Origin: Ensifer sp. USDA 6670
Lineage (GTDB): Bacteria; Pseudomonadota; Alphaproteobacteria; Rhizobiales; Rhizobiaceae
Direction: 5' to 3'
NCBI GenBank assembly: GCA_000421085.1
Contig: ATWE01000003.1
Coordinates: 248,001-312,000, forward strand
DNA: 64,000 bases
Below the pieces are notes generated by a model. That model made no database searches, was not told where the DNA came from, and worked only from the letters and a program-made list of their open reading frames with translations. This document shows, in pieces, positions 17,494-26,520 of the stretch. Numbering within the stretch: the stretch's first letter is position 1; the number at the start of each line of letters is the position of its first letter. A program made the translations under genes and the position numbers.

Positions 17494-18660
17494 GTGAGCA
17501 TGAAAGTCGGCATAATCGGACTCGGATTCCGTCTGGGGTACCTGGGCTATGTCTTCAAGGCGATCGACGAAGCCTTCGAGATCGCGGGTTACGTGGACCC
17601 CGAGCCGGCCGGCCTTGCCACGCTTACCGAGAAAGGCATTTCCCCCGGCAGAGCCTATGCCACGCCTGAAGAGCTGATCGCCGGTGAAAAGCTCGACCTC
17701 CTTATGATCGGCTCGCCGAACCATATGCACCTCGATCATATCCGCATCGGCCTCGAGGCCGGGCTCAAGGTCTTCTGCGAGAAGCCGATCGTCAGCACGA
17801 TCGAGCAGAGCCTGGAACTTGCGGCGCTGCTTGCGAAACACGGGCCCGACCGGCTGATGGTCGGCCTCGTGCTGCGTTATGCGCCGCTCTATCGTGACCT
17901 GCGCGCCGCGCAAGCCGCGGGAACGCTCGGTCATGTGGTTTCGATCGAAGCCGCCGAGCACATAGAGCCCTATCACGGCGCATTCTTCATGCGCGACTGG
18001 CGCCGCTATGGGCGCTATGCCGGAAGCTTCATGCTCGAGAAATGCTGCCACGACCTCGATCTCTACAACGGCGTGGTCGGCGCGCGCCCGGAACGCGTCG
18101 CCAGTTTCGGCGGCCGCAAGAGCTTCATTCCCGACAATGACCCCAGCCGCGACGGCGTCAACGACCTGCAGCTCTTCCACCGCAAGCCGAGCGGCTGGCT
18201 CGGTTCCGACAAGGTATTCGACAGTGACGGCGACATCATCGACTATCAGGTCGCCATCATCGAATATGCCAACGGCGTCGCGATGAACTTCCACACCAAC
18301 CTCAACGTGCCGGACCAGTTCCGCCGCTTTTGCGTCGTCGGATCGCGCGGCATGGCGGAAGGCGACTTCATTCGCGGTTACCTCGACGTGCACGAGGTGC
18401 TCTCGGGCAGGAAGGTCGTGGAAAAGCGCTACGCCAAGGAGACGGCGCTTTCGCAACACTACGGCGCCGACGAGCAAATGGCGGCCGAGATCATCGCGCA
18501 TGTGCGGGATGGCGGTCCGCTGCCGGTCTCGCCGCTCGATGCGCTGGAGGCGGGCATTCTGGCGCTGTCCATGGACGAGGCGCGGATGAAGAGGACGGTC
18601 GTCGATCTCCGGCCGCTCTGGGACCGCTTCGATGAAGCCCTGCATGCCCGTGCGGCTTGA
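17494..18660 (+). CDS. Gfo/Idh/MocA-family oxidoreductase
   Basis: The 388-residue NAD(P)-dependent sugar dehydrogenase has an N-terminal Rossmann fold (VGIIGLGFRLGYLG at 4-17), the family EKPI motif near 92-95 and a C-terminal Gfo/Idh/MocA sheet domain. Such enzymes oxidise or reduce sugar ring carbons or cyclitols. AAGGGA lies 5 bases before the GTG at 17494 and 11 before an ATG at 17500; I keep the GTG. It is the first gene of the transporter operon, 12 bases before the first permease, so its substrate is likely the imported sugar or a derivative. The exact sugar is unknown. Confidence 0.85.
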   Translation: MSMKVGIIGLGFRLGYLGYVFKAIDEAFEIAGYVDPEPAGLATLTEKGISPGRAYATPEELIAGEKLDLLMIGSPNHMHLDHIRIGLEAGLKVFCEKPIVSTIEQSLELAALLAKHGPDRLMVGLVLRYAPLYRDLRAAQAAGTLGHVVSIEAAEHIEPYHGAFFMRDWRRYGRYAGSFMLEKCCHDLDLYNGVVGARPERVASFGGRKSFIPDNDPSRDGVNDLQLFHRKPSGWLGSDKVFDSDGDIIDYQVAIIEYANGVAMNFHTNLNVPDQFRRFCVVGSRGMAEGDFIRGYLDVHEVLSGRKVVEKRYAKETALSQHYGADEQMAAEIIAHVRDGGPLPVSPLDALEAGILALSMDEARMKRTVVDLRPLWDRFDEALHARAA

Positions 18661-18672
18661 GAGGGGGAGGGG

Positions 18673-19557
18673 ATGAGCGTTCGGCGCAGCACGATCATCT
18701 TCGCCTGGATCCTGCTCCTTCCGGCCGTCTTCTACGTGACGGTTATCGTCGCCTATCCGCTGGTCGACACCTTCGTTCTGTCCTTCACCGATGCCTCGCT
18801 GAAGAAGACGACCAAATGGGTCGGCACTGCCAATTACGACAAGATCTTCAACGCCACCTTCGCGGAAGTGATCCTCCGCACCTTCGTCTGGACCGCCTTC
18901 TCGGTAACGATCAAGATGATCATCGGCACATTCGGTGCGGTGATGCTGAACACCGCAGTGCCGGGGCGGGCGTTGTTTCGCGTGCTCACCATGCCGCCGT
19001 GGATCGTACCCATGGCGATCGGCATCTTCATGTGGGGCTGGATGTATAACGGCCAGTTCGGGATGATCTCCGGCATGCTCCAGAACTGGGGCCTGGTGGA
19101 CGGTCCTGTCGCCTTCCTGGCGCATGGCTCCACCGCTTTCTGGGCGACCATCATCACCGATGTCTGGATCGGCGTGCCCCTGGTGACGCTCTACATGCTC
19201 GCCTCGATGCAGGCGATCCCGCAGGATCTCTACGAGGCCGCCTGGACCGACGGAGCAGGGCGCTTCTACCGCTTCCGCCGAATAACCCTGCCGCTCCTCG
19301 TGCCGTCCATGATCACCATGTCGATGCTGTCGCTGATCGCTACCTTCAATTCGTTCGACATCATCTGGATCCTGACCCAGGGCGGACCGAACGGCGACAC
19401 GACGACGATGATCATCGACACCTACCGGACCGCGATCGGCTCGAAGAAATACGGGGAGGGCGCGGCGCGCGCAGTGCTGATCTGCATCTTCCTGTCGATC
19501 TTCTGCATCGCCTATTTCCGGGTCACGCACCGCCTTGCCACGGGAGAAAGCAGATGA
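18673..19557 (+). CDS. sugar ABC transporter permease, MalF/UgpA-like
   Basis: The 294-residue protein has six predicted membrane segments (first at about 8-30) and the BPD-transport EAA motif YEAAWTDGAGRFYRFRRITLPLL near residue 187. It belongs to the CUT1 carbohydrate transporters, forming a heterodimeric channel with the product of the next gene. The ATG is preceded by GGGGGAGGGG, a strong ribosome site. The 3' end overlaps the next gene by 4 bases (ATGA). Confidence 0.9.
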   Translation: MSVRRSTIIFAWILLLPAVFYVTVIVAYPLVDTFVLSFTDASLKKTTKWVGTANYDKIFNATFAEVILRTFVWTAFSVTIKMIIGTFGAVMLNTAVPGRALFRVLTMPPWIVPMAIGIFMWGWMYNGQFGMISGMLQNWGLVDGPVAFLAHGSTAFWATIITDVWIGVPLVTLYMLASMQAIPQDLYEAAWTDGAGRFYRFRRITLPLLVPSMITMSMLSLIATFNSFDIIWILTQGGPNGDTTTMIIDTYRTAIGSKKYGEGAARAVLICIFLSIFCIAYFRVTHRLATGESR

Positions 19558-20411
19558 GCCAGCCCGCGATGATCAACCGCTACCGCTGGTACGAGCTCGT
19601 CGGCATCTATGCGGGCATCTTCATCTTCCTGACCTTCATCCTCGCGCCTTTCGTCGAAGGTTTCCTCGTGTCCCTGAAGCCGCTGAGCCGCCTCTTTTCC
19701 TCTCCCTACCGCTTCTGGCCGGAGAACGGTTCCTTCGAGGCCTATCGCACCATGTGGGTGAGCGTGCCGGGCTTCGCCCGCTATATCTTCAACTCCTTCT
19801 TCATTTCCACCATCGTGACAGCCGTCGTGCTGGCGCTGGTAGTGCCGGCGGCCTATGCCTTTGCGCGCTTCAGGTTCCGCGGCAGCGGGGCGCTGCTCGC
19901 CGCTTTCCTGGCGGTCAACATGTTCTCGGGCGCCGTGCTGCTCATCCCGCTCTTTCGGCTGATGCGCAGCCTCGGCGTGCTGAATACCTATTTCGCCATG
20001 ATCGTGCCGGGTGTCGCCTTCCTGATTCCCTCTGCTATCTGGCTTCTGCGCACCTACATAATGCGCATCCCGCGCGAGCTGGACGAGGCAGCCTTCGTCG
20101 ACGGTGCAAGCCACTTCTACACGCTTCGCCGGGTGATCCTGCCGATCGCAATGCCGGGTATCACGGTCGTGGCGATCACCACCTTCATCGGCTCCTATGC
20201 CCAGCAGTTCATCTTCGCGCTGACCTTCAACTCAAAAAGCGAGTACATGCCGCTGCCCGTGGGCCTCTTCGCCTATTTCGGCCGGCAGGAGGTGGTCTGG
20301 AATGAGCTGATGGCGGCAAGCTTCGTCGGCATCGCTCCGGCCGTGATCGTGATCTTCTTCCTTCAACGCTATCTCGTCAGCGGCCTGACCGCCGGCGCGG
20401 TGAAACAATAA
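19554..20411 (+). CDS. sugar ABC transporter permease, MalG/UgpE-like
   Basis: The 285-residue permease has an N-terminal membrane helix (about 13-35) and the EAA segment DEAAFVDGASHFYTLRRVILP near 179. It is the second channel subunit of the CUT1 transporter. Start and stop are tightly placed: ATGA overlap with the upstream permease and 30 bases before the binding protein gene. Confidence 0.9.
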   Translation: MSQPAMINRYRWYELVGIYAGIFIFLTFILAPFVEGFLVSLKPLSRLFSSPYRFWPENGSFEAYRTMWVSVPGFARYIFNSFFISTIVTAVVLALVVPAAYAFARFRFRGSGALLAAFLAVNMFSGAVLLIPLFRLMRSLGVLNTYFAMIVPGVAFLIPSAIWLLRTYIMRIPRELDEAAFVDGASHFYTLRRVILPIAMPGITVVAITTFIGSYAQQFIFALTFNSKSEYMPLPVGLFAYFGRQEVVWNELMAASFVGIAPAVIVIFFLQRYLVSGLTAGAVKQ

Positions 20412-20441
20412 GCAACCATCAAGAACAGGGGAGTTTCATCA

Positions 20442-21671
20442 GTGACCATTGCTTACAAAGCTACCTTTCTCACGCTTGCGCTGCTCGGATCGACCGCCCT
20501 CGGCAGTATCGCCGCACAGGCCGCGGACCAGGAGATCAGCTGGATCTATTGCGGCGACACGATCGATCCCATCCATGAGAAATACATCAAGGAATGGGAG
20601 GGGAAGAACCCGGGCTGGAAGGTCACGCCCGAAGTCGTCGGCTGGGCCCAGTGCCAGGACAAGGCGACAACGCTTGCCGTGGCCGGCACTCCGGTCGGCA
20701 TGGCCTATGTCGGATCTCGCGCACTCAAGGAATTCGCCGAAAACGAATTGATCGTTCCGTTCCCGATGAGCGAGGACGAGAAGAAAGGCTACTATCCGAA
20801 TATCGTCGACACGGTGACGTTCGAGGGAACGCAGTGGGGCGTGCCCATCGCCTTTTCGACCAAGGCGCTCTACTGGAACAAGGACCTTTTCAAACAGGCC
20901 GGCCTCGATCCGGAAGTCCCGCCCAAAACCTGGGCCGAAGAGATCGCCTTCGCCAAGCAGATCAAGGAAAAGACGGGCATTGCGGGTTACGGACTTCCGG
21001 CCAAGACCTTCGACAACACGATGCACCAGTTCATGCACTGGGTTTACACCAATAACGGCAAGGTCATCGACGGTGACAATATCGCCATCGACAGCCCGGA
21101 AGTCCTTGCCGCCCTGCAGGCCTACAAGGACATCACTCCTTTTTCCGTTGAGGGGGCCACGGCTTACGAGCAGAACGAAATCCGCGCCATCTTCCTAGAC
21201 GGGAAGGTCGGCATGATCCAGTCGGGCTCCGGAGCTGCCGCCCGACTGAAGGAAACGAAGCTCAATTGGGGTGTAGCGCCGTTGCCGCTCGGCCCTTCGG
21301 CCAAGGGCGAGGGCACGCTGCTGATCACCGACAGCCTTGTGGTGTTCAAGGATACCGGCGTTGAGGAGAAAGCGATCGAGTTCGCCAAGTTCATCACCTC
21401 TCCGGGCCCGCAGGGCGAGTACGAGTTGCAGGGCGGCGCAGGGCTCACGCCACTTAGGCCGTCTCCGCAGGTCGACGAATTCGTCAAGGCCGATCCGTCC
21501 TGGAAGCCGTTTATCGACGGGATCGCCTATGGCGGGCCGGAGCCGCTCTTCAAGGATTTCAAAGGATTCCAGAACACGATGATCGAGATGGTCCAGTCGG
21601 TGGTGACCGGCAAGGCCGAGCCGGCGGATGCCTTGAAGAAGGCGGCCGCCGACCTCGAACAGTACAAATAA
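20442..21671 (+). CDS. extracellular sugar-binding protein (CUT1 family)
   Basis: The 409-residue protein starts with GTG at 20442 (AGGGGAG upstream) and carries a signal peptide with likely cleavage after AAQA (about residue 28). The mature part is a family 1 solute-binding protein with SBP hallmarks such as WGVPIAFSTKALYWNKDL near 130. It presents the substrate to the two permeases. A WIYCGD segment and other aromatic residues could stack on sugar rings; the substrate could be an amino-sugar oligomer given the hexosaminidase further along, but this is inference. Confidence 0.88.
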   Translation: MTIAYKATFLTLALLGSTALGSIAAQAADQEISWIYCGDTIDPIHEKYIKEWEGKNPGWKVTPEVVGWAQCQDKATTLAVAGTPVGMAYVGSRALKEFAENELIVPFPMSEDEKKGYYPNIVDTVTFEGTQWGVPIAFSTKALYWNKDLFKQAGLDPEVPPKTWAEEIAFAKQIKEKTGIAGYGLPAKTFDNTMHQFMHWVYTNNGKVIDGDNIAIDSPEVLAALQAYKDITPFSVEGATAYEQNEIRAIFLDGKVGMIQSGSGAAARLKETKLNWGVAPLPLGPSAKGEGTLLITDSLVVFKDTGVEEKAIEFAKFITSPGPQGEYELQGGAGLTPLRPSPQVDEFVKADPSWKPFIDGIAYGGPEPLFKDFKGFQNTMIEMVQSVVTGKAEPADALKKAAADLEQYK

Positions 21672-21758
21672 GCCCGCCCGGACCGCGGGGCCTCGGTTCC
21701 GCGGTCCCGGCTCCAAATTGGCGGAAATGCCGCTGCGCCGGTGGCCGGAGACAGTTTA

Positions 21759-22892
21759 TTGGGACAGCTCAATCTCAACAAGGTTCAGAAATTCTACGGC
21801 ACCTATGAGGTGCTGAAGAGCATCGAGCTCGAAGTCGGGAATGGCGAATTCGTGGTCTTTGTCGGGCCTTCCGGCTGCGGCAAGTCCACATTGCTCCGAA
21901 TGATCGCGGGGCTTGACGAGACGACCGCCGGCGACATCGTCATCGACGGGAAGCGCGTCAACGATCTGCCGCCGGTCAGGCGGGGCATCGCCATGGTCTT
22001 CCAGTCCTATGCGCTCTACCCGCATATGAGCGTGTTCGAGAATATCGCCTTTCCGCTCAGGGTCGAGAAAATGCCCGAGGAGAAACTGAAGGCGAAGGTC
22101 GAGCATGCCGCCCGCATATTGCATCTCGACCAGCGGCTCGAGCAGAAGCCCGGCATGCTTTCGGGCGGCCAGCGCCAGCGGGTGGCGATCGGCCGGGCGA
22201 TCGTCCGCGAGCCGAAGATCTTCCTTTTCGACGAGCCTCTGTCGAACCTCGATGCGGCACTGCGCGCCGACATGCGCATCGAGCTTGCGAAACTGCACCG
22301 GCAATTGAAGGCGACGATGATCTACGTCACCCACGACCAGGTCGAGGCGATGACGATGGCGGACCGGATCGTCGTGCTGAATGCCGGTGAAATCGCTCAG
22401 ACGGGAGCGCCACTGGAGCTCTATCACAAGCCCGCCAATATCTTTGTCGCCGGCTTTATCGGGCATCCGAAGATGAACTTCCTGCCGGTCGCCTGCACCG
22501 GCGTCACCGACGCCGGCGTGGAAGTGGACTACAAGGGACAAACCATCCTTGTGCCGGTCGTTCCCCGTAAGGGCATGGCCGGCCGAACCCTGACGCTCGG
22601 CGTCCGGCCCGAACACATCCAGATGGGTGCCGCTGACCTGACGCTGACGGTCACCCCAACGGTGATCGAGCGTCTCGGCGCTCACACCGTGGCCTATGTG
22701 GCGCTCGACGGGGAGGGCGAGAACTATTGCGCCATGCTGCCGGGAACTCTCGCGATCCGTGCGGACGAAACGATCAGGACCGGCGTTCGGGCCGTCGACT
22801 GCCATCTCTTCGACGAGAATGGCACCGCCTTCGAGCGCCGGGTCGAGATGACCGACATCGACATGGCGCTCTTCGATCCGGCGGCGGCATGA
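21759..22892 (+). CDS. sugar ABC transporter ATP-binding protein, UgpC/MsmK-like
   Basis: The ATPase has Walker [10 protein letters not shown], signature LSGGQRQR, Walker B IFLFDEP and H-loop VTHD, followed by a C-terminal TOBE/OB regulatory domain from about residue 235. I choose the TTG at 21759 because GGAGA ends 8 bases upstream and the product then begins [14 protein letters not shown], the usual family N-terminus; the in-frame GTG at 21741 would add six atypical residues and has no ribosome site. That gives 377 residues. The stop overlaps the GNAT gene start (ATGA), so it closes the transporter operon proper. Confidence 0.9.
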   Translation: MGQLNLNKVQKFYGTYEVLKSIELEVGNGEFVVFVGPSGCGKSTLLRMIAGLDETTAGDIVIDGKRVNDLPPVRRGIAMVFQSYALYPHMSVFENIAFPLRVEKMPEEKLKAKVEHAARILHLDQRLEQKPGMLSGGQRQRVAIGRAIVREPKIFLFDEPLSNLDAALRADMRIELAKLHRQLKATMIYVTHDQVEAMTMADRIVVLNAGEIAQTGAPLELYHKPANIFVAGFIGHPKMNFLPVACTGVTDAGVEVDYKGQTILVPVVPRKGMAGRTLTLGVRPEHIQMGAADLTLTVTPTVIERLGAHTVAYVALDGEGENYCAMLPGTLAIRADETIRTGVRAVDCHLFDENGTAFERRVEMTDIDMALFDPAAA

Positions 22893-23395
22893 TCGCGAGC
22901 GCGACGATCAGGCTGCTTGGTATCGACGAAGCCGAGGCCTTCCGCAGCATTCGGTTGGAAGCCCTGCGGATGGAGCCTGCCTCCTTTGCCAGCAGCGCCG
23001 AAGATTGGGAGAAGCTGTCGGACGAGGAGTGGCGGCGCAGAACCGTCGCCAACCCCGTCTTCGTTGCCTTCCAGGACGATATTCCAGTCGGGATCATGGG
23101 CATGATGCGTCAGAACGCCAGCAAGATGGCGCATCGCGCAACGCTCGTCATGGTCTATTTGCGCCGGGAACTGCGCGGGACCGGCCTTGCGGAGCGGCTT
23201 CTGGATGCGGTCGCTGATTACGCGCGAAACGAGGGCATCATACAGCTCGAGCTTGCCGTCAGCGCCGACAACCCGACGGCCATCCGGTTTTACAATCGCG
23301 AAGGCTTTTCTGAAGTCGGCCGCATTCCCGGCGGCTTTCTTCACGAGGGTAGGGAGATCGACGATGTCATCATGGTGAAACGCATCGCCGATTGA
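22889..23395 (+). CDS. GNAT-family N-acetyltransferase
   Basis: The 168-residue protein has a GNAT fold with the acetyl-CoA pyrophosphate loop [14 protein letters not shown] near 92-105 and a conserved [11 protein letters not shown] near 135. GNAT enzymes acetylate amines, including aminosugars and peptides. It overlaps the ATPase stop by 4 bases, so it is translated with the transporter, which suggests that it modifies the imported compound or protects against a toxic amine. The acceptor is not known. Confidence 0.82.
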   Translation: MIASATIRLLGIDEAEAFRSIRLEALRMEPASFASSAEDWEKLSDEEWRRRTVANPVFVAFQDDIPVGIMGMMRQNASKMAHRATLVMVYLRRELRGTGLAERLLDAVADYARNEGIIQLELAVSADNPTAIRFYNREGFSEVGRIPGGFLHEGREIDDVIMVKRIAD

Positions 23396-23543
23396 GTGCC
23401 CCCCGTCCCACATAAGACCGCCCCATGTGGCGAAGCGGGGGTGAGGGCCAGCAGTCGCGAAAGGAGATTGACGTCGCGAGCAATCGCGCGAAAATCGGTG
23501 GCGCATTCAGGCTGCTTTGGTGAATTCGGATCGGGAGGCGGGA

Positions 23544-23927
23544 ATGTCGGAAACAACCGTCAACGTGCGTTACATGGTGGACGACGTCGAGGCTGCGGTC
23601 GAATGGTATACGAAGCATCTCGGCTTTTCGCTTCTCTCCAACCACGCTCCCGCTTTCGCGGATGTCAGGCGTGGAGCCCTCCGGCTATTGCTGAGCGGCC
23701 CGTTGAGCTCTGCGGGACGACCGATGCCGGACGGCGAGCGTCCTTCGCCGGGCGGCTGGAACAGGATTCATCTCGTCGTCGACGACCTGGCTGCCGAGGT
23801 CGAGCGCCTGCGCGCCGCCGGCGTCAGGCTCCGCAACGACGTCGTGACCGGACCCGGCGGATCGCAGATTTTGCTGATCGATCCCTCCGGCAATGTCGTG
23901 GAGCTGTTTCAGCCGGCGGCTCGCTGA
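23544..23927 (+). CDS. VOC-family (glyoxalase/bleomycin-resistance fold) protein
   Basis: The 127-residue protein shows two beta-alpha-beta-beta-beta modules: VNVRYMVDDVEAAVEWYTKHLGF is cut here to its core VRYMVDDVEAAVEWY at about 7-21, and IHLVVDDL with the closing DPSGNVVELFQ (about 113-123) holds the metal-ligand-type glutamate. Such proteins bind metal and act as isomerases, dioxygenases or sequestering proteins. The ATG has GGAGGCGGGA upstream. It follows the GNAT gene by about 150 bases on the same strand, perhaps with its own promoter. No specific substrate can be named. Confidence 0.8.
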   Translation: MSETTVNVRYMVDDVEAAVEWYTKHLGFSLLSNHAPAFADVRRGALRLLLSGPLSSAGRPMPDGERPSPGGWNRIHLVVDDLAAEVERLRAAGVRLRNDVVTGPGGSQILLIDPSGNVVELFQPAAR

Positions 23928-24008
23928 CGACTGCAGGTTTCTAAATCAGCTCGGAACGTCTCGACTTGTCGGCTCGTTTCGTTCACCCGGCGAGCGCGCC
24001 TATGAGGT

Positions 24009-25502
24009 TCACAAGCCTCCCGCCAACCCGTGCGGGTCGGCCGTCATCGGCCAGATGTCGCGCCTTGCGCGCCGATAGGGAGTTCTCGCCGGGTCGTTAG
24101 GGTAGGGCGTCCCGGCAGAGCAATAGAGTATCTCGGATGCGATCTTGGAGAATGAGGCGAAGAAGTGGTTCGTGGATTTGATCACGAGGATCTTTTTCGA
24201 CGCGGGGTCGATGCCCATCACGGAGAAAAGGCTCGGGTCGAAGCTCTGGGCGCGCGTCGTGTTCAGGATGATGTCGATGCCATGCAAGCGGATATGCACG
24301 GCGTCGCCGAAGGGGGCGAAGCTCTCTCCGAAGCGCATTTCCGCATTGCGCACCAGCTTGACGACCTTGACGATTCCATCGATCGGCCTCCCCGTTCCGG
24401 GCGCGGATTTTGCGCCGAAGCGCAAGGGGATCTCGGCGCCTTCGCCGGCCGCCATGCAGATCTGCACGGCCATGGGATCCCAGATCGTGCCGATCGCCGT
24501 GTCGGTGGCGTTCCGCGCAATGAGTTCCTCCAACACGACCGTCGCATCGCCCGCCGTGCCGCCGCCCGGATTATCCCACATATCGGCAATCACCACAGGT
24601 CCGGCCGGAGCCGCCAGCGCCTGTGCCACCGCCTGGCGTTCGTCGATCTCCGGCATGCGATAGGTGCCGCGCCGGGCGAAGAGCTCGAGACCCAGCTCAC
24701 GGGCGAGTGCCTCGCCTTTCTCCGCCTTTCCGTTGGTCACGACCAGCATTTTGGTGCCCATTTCCGCCACGTCGCCGGCCATGAATCCATGCACGACGGA
24801 CAATGACAGCACATCGGCATCGTCCCGCTCGATCTGCATCAGCTTGTCCACGAAGCTGCGCATGGGCTCGCGCGAGGTGGGGAAGACGTCTATCATACGG
24901 CAGTCGAAAATCGACATCACCGGCCTTACGCGGCCCTCGAGCGTATCGATTGCGATCCGCCATAGGTCTTCGGCGCGCTCGACGAAATCGGTGTGCGGGA
25001 ACTCCTTGAAGAAGACGAAGAAATCCGCGGCCGCCGCTCTTCTTGCAGTGAGGTGGCTGTGCGGGTCGAGTTCGGCGCAGACGAGCACGTCCGGACCGAC
25101 GATTTCGCGCACGCGCTGAAGCAGGTCACCTTCGGTATCCTCACAGCCGTCCGCGACCATTGCCCCATGCAGGCCGAGAACGACGGCATCGACGGGCAGG
25201 GCGGCACGCAACTGGCCGAGAATCTCGTCACGCAGATCCTCATAGGTCTGGCGATTGACGAGACCGGCAGGATCCGCCCAGGCGGCGGTGCCTTCGATCA
25301 GTTCCCAGCCTTTTTGCGCGGTCACGCGGCGGCCGACGGTGATCGGCGCCGTGCAGAGCGTCGGCGTCTCCGGGTGCTTTCCGGGCGGAGCGTAAAGCGA
25401 TGCCTCGAATGCGCGCCTGTCGATGCAGATGGGAGAGAAAGTGTTCGTCTCGGTCGCGAGCGCCGCCGTGAAGATGCGCAATGACTTCGCCTTGTCCGTC
25501 AA
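24009..25502 (-). CDS. M81-family metallopeptidase (MlrC-like), copy A
   Basis: The 497-residue protein is a full-length M81 member with an N-terminal DUF1485 region and C-terminal MlrC domain. The zinc-site residues of the family are present: a glutamate in ATETNTFSP (about residue 18), Asp and His in ELDPHSHL, and His in KEFPHTDF. The C-terminal half keeps DMWDNPGGGTAGD. MlrC cleaves linearised microcystin peptides in sphingomonads; most relatives have no known substrate. The start is a TTG one base after the stop of the upstream NTF2-like gene, so the two are coupled. A second M81 gene lies at 30133, about 4.6 kb away. Confidence 0.85.
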   Translation of the reverse strand: MTDKAKSLRIFTAALATETNTFSPICIDRRAFEASLYAPPGKHPETPTLCTAPITVGRRVTAQKGWELIEGTAAWADPAGLVNRQTYEDLRDEILGQLRAALPVDAVVLGLHGAMVADGCEDTEGDLLQRVREIVGPDVLVCAELDPHSHLTARRAAAADFFVFFKEFPHTDFVERAEDLWRIAIDTLEGRVRPVMSIFDCRMIDVFPTSREPMRSFVDKLMQIERDDADVLSLSVVHGFMAGDVAEMGTKMLVVTNGKAEKGEALARELGLELFARRGTYRMPEIDERQAVAQALAAPAGPVVIADMWDNPGGGTAGDATVVLEELIARNATDTAIGTIWDPMAVQICMAAGEGAEIPLRFGAKSAPGTGRPIDGIVKVVKLVRNAEMRFGESFAPFGDAVHIRLHGIDIILNTTRAQSFDPSLFSVMGIDPASKKILVIKSTNHFFASFSKIASEILYCSAGTPYPNDPARTPYRRARRDIWPMTADPHGLAGGL

Positions 25503-25503
25503 C

Positions 25504-25995
25504 TCAGTTCGACCCCATCGGATTGGGGAGATAGCCGGTGAAGCCGCAGATTTTCCACCGACCCCGGTGGAGGCGGCAATAGTAAACCGTCTGCCACTTC
25601 ATCACGTCGAAGGTGCCGTCCGCTTTCTTCAGCCCGCCATCGAATTTCTTGCGCGCAAGGGCAAGCTCTCCGTCGACCTCGATGTCTTCCAGGGTCGTGG
25701 TGGTGAAGATCGCTTCGCGCGGATCCTCGGCAAAGGACTGTCCGGCGAAGTCCCGTGCCTGGCGCAGCCATTCGTCGCGATAGACGGCGAGCGAGGGAAA
25801 GGTGAGCCGCCATTTGTCCGGGTTCGTCTCCCGCCGTCCGTCGATGCCAATGAAGCTCTCCTCGACGAAATCGTCGGCTACCATCGACCAATCGGCGGCC
25901 AGGAACGCGTCGATGTCGCGGGTGACCAACATCTCCCATATGGAGTGGCGGGCCGTGTCGCTTTCTGGAAACGGATTCTGAAAGGGATTCCGCAT
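25504..25995 (-). CDS. NTF2-like (SnoaL-fold) protein of unknown function
   Basis: With the ATG at 25995 the protein has 163 residues. It has the alpha-plus-beta cone pattern of NTF2-like proteins: an N-terminal helix with RDIDAFLAADWSMVADDF, a FIGIDGRR turn and a strand-rich C-terminus with RGRWKICGFTGYLPNP. An upstream ATG at 26025 would place the palindrome 26011-26024 inside the gene and has no ribosome site, so I prefer 25995. It is the first gene of a two-gene operon with the M81 protein, divergent from ridA. No catalytic activity is assigned. Confidence 0.72.
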   Translation of the reverse strand: MRNPFQNPFPESDTARHSIWEMLVTRDIDAFLAADWSMVADDFVEESFIGIDGRRETNPDKWRLTFPSLAVYRDEWLRQARDFAGQSFAEDPREAIFTTTTLEDIEVDGELALARKKFDGGLKKADGTFDVMKWQTVYYCRLHRGRWKICGFTGYLPNPMGSN

Positions 25996-26010
25996 ATTTT
26001 TTGCCTGGAT

Positions 26011-26024
26011 TGAAATTCTTTTCA
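26011..26024. promoter_or_regulatory. palindromic operator candidate, site 2 of two
   Basis: TGAAATTCTTTTCA (TGAAAAGAATTTCA on the other strand) has half-sites TGAAA and TTTCA. It is one centre base shorter than the site at 17390-17406. It lies in the divergent region between the NTF2-like/M81 operon and the ridA-rpiR operon, in an AT-rich stretch. Confidence 0.5.
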
Positions 26025-26110
26025 TAAATGGCGATTTTCACTGGCCAAATTCCGTGTTCTATGGTCACTTGTCAACGGATAAAGAAAATAATTTGCAGAA
26101 TGGGTCCTCA

Positions 26111-26500
26111 ATGTCGATCAAACGCTATGGTGCCGAAGAGATTGGCGCAGGCGGAAAAACATTGCCTTTCGCACGCGCCGTGGAGGCGGACGGCTGGCTT
26201 CACGTCTCCGGGCAGGTCGCGATGGAAAACGGCGAGATCATCGGCGGCAACATCGTCGCCCAGACGCACAAGGCGATCGGCAATCTTCTGGCCATCTTGA
26301 AAGAGGCCGGTTACGGTGTGGAGCACGTGGTGAGAGTTGGCGTCTGGCTGGACGATCCGCGCGATTTCTGGAGCTTCAACCGGATCTATCAGGAATATTT
26401 CGGAGCTCATCCGCCGGCGCGCGCCTGCGTACAGTCCTCCATGATGGTCGATTGCAAGGTGGAGATCGATTGCGTCGCCTACAAGCCGAAGGACGCCTGA
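26111..26500 (+). CDS. RidA-family reactive imine/enamine deaminase
   Basis: The 129-residue protein is a YjgF/YER057c/UK114 (RidA) member with the conserved arginine in PARACVQ near residue 105 and a HVSGQVA strand. RidA proteins hydrolyse reactive imines released by PLP enzymes, or act as deaminases in dedicated pathways. It is the first gene of the rpiR-SDR-GH20-M81 operon, 20 bases before the regulator. In an amino-sugar or amino-acid catabolic operon it may hydrolyse an imine made by an oxidase or dehydrogenase step. Confidence 0.86.
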   Translation: MSIKRYGAEEIGAGGKTLPFARAVEADGWLHVSGQVAMENGEIIGGNIVAQTHKAIGNLLAILKEAGYGVEHVVRVGVWLDDPRDFWSFNRIYQEYFGAHPPARACVQSSMMVDCKVEIDCVAYKPKDA

Positions 26501-26520
26501 ACAGGGAAGGGCGCCGTTCG

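Noticed and set aside
17473-19530. Long 685-codon open frame on the minus strand
   Set aside because: It is a shadow of the Gfo/Idh and permease genes, with low-complexity His/Arg/Asp-rich translation.
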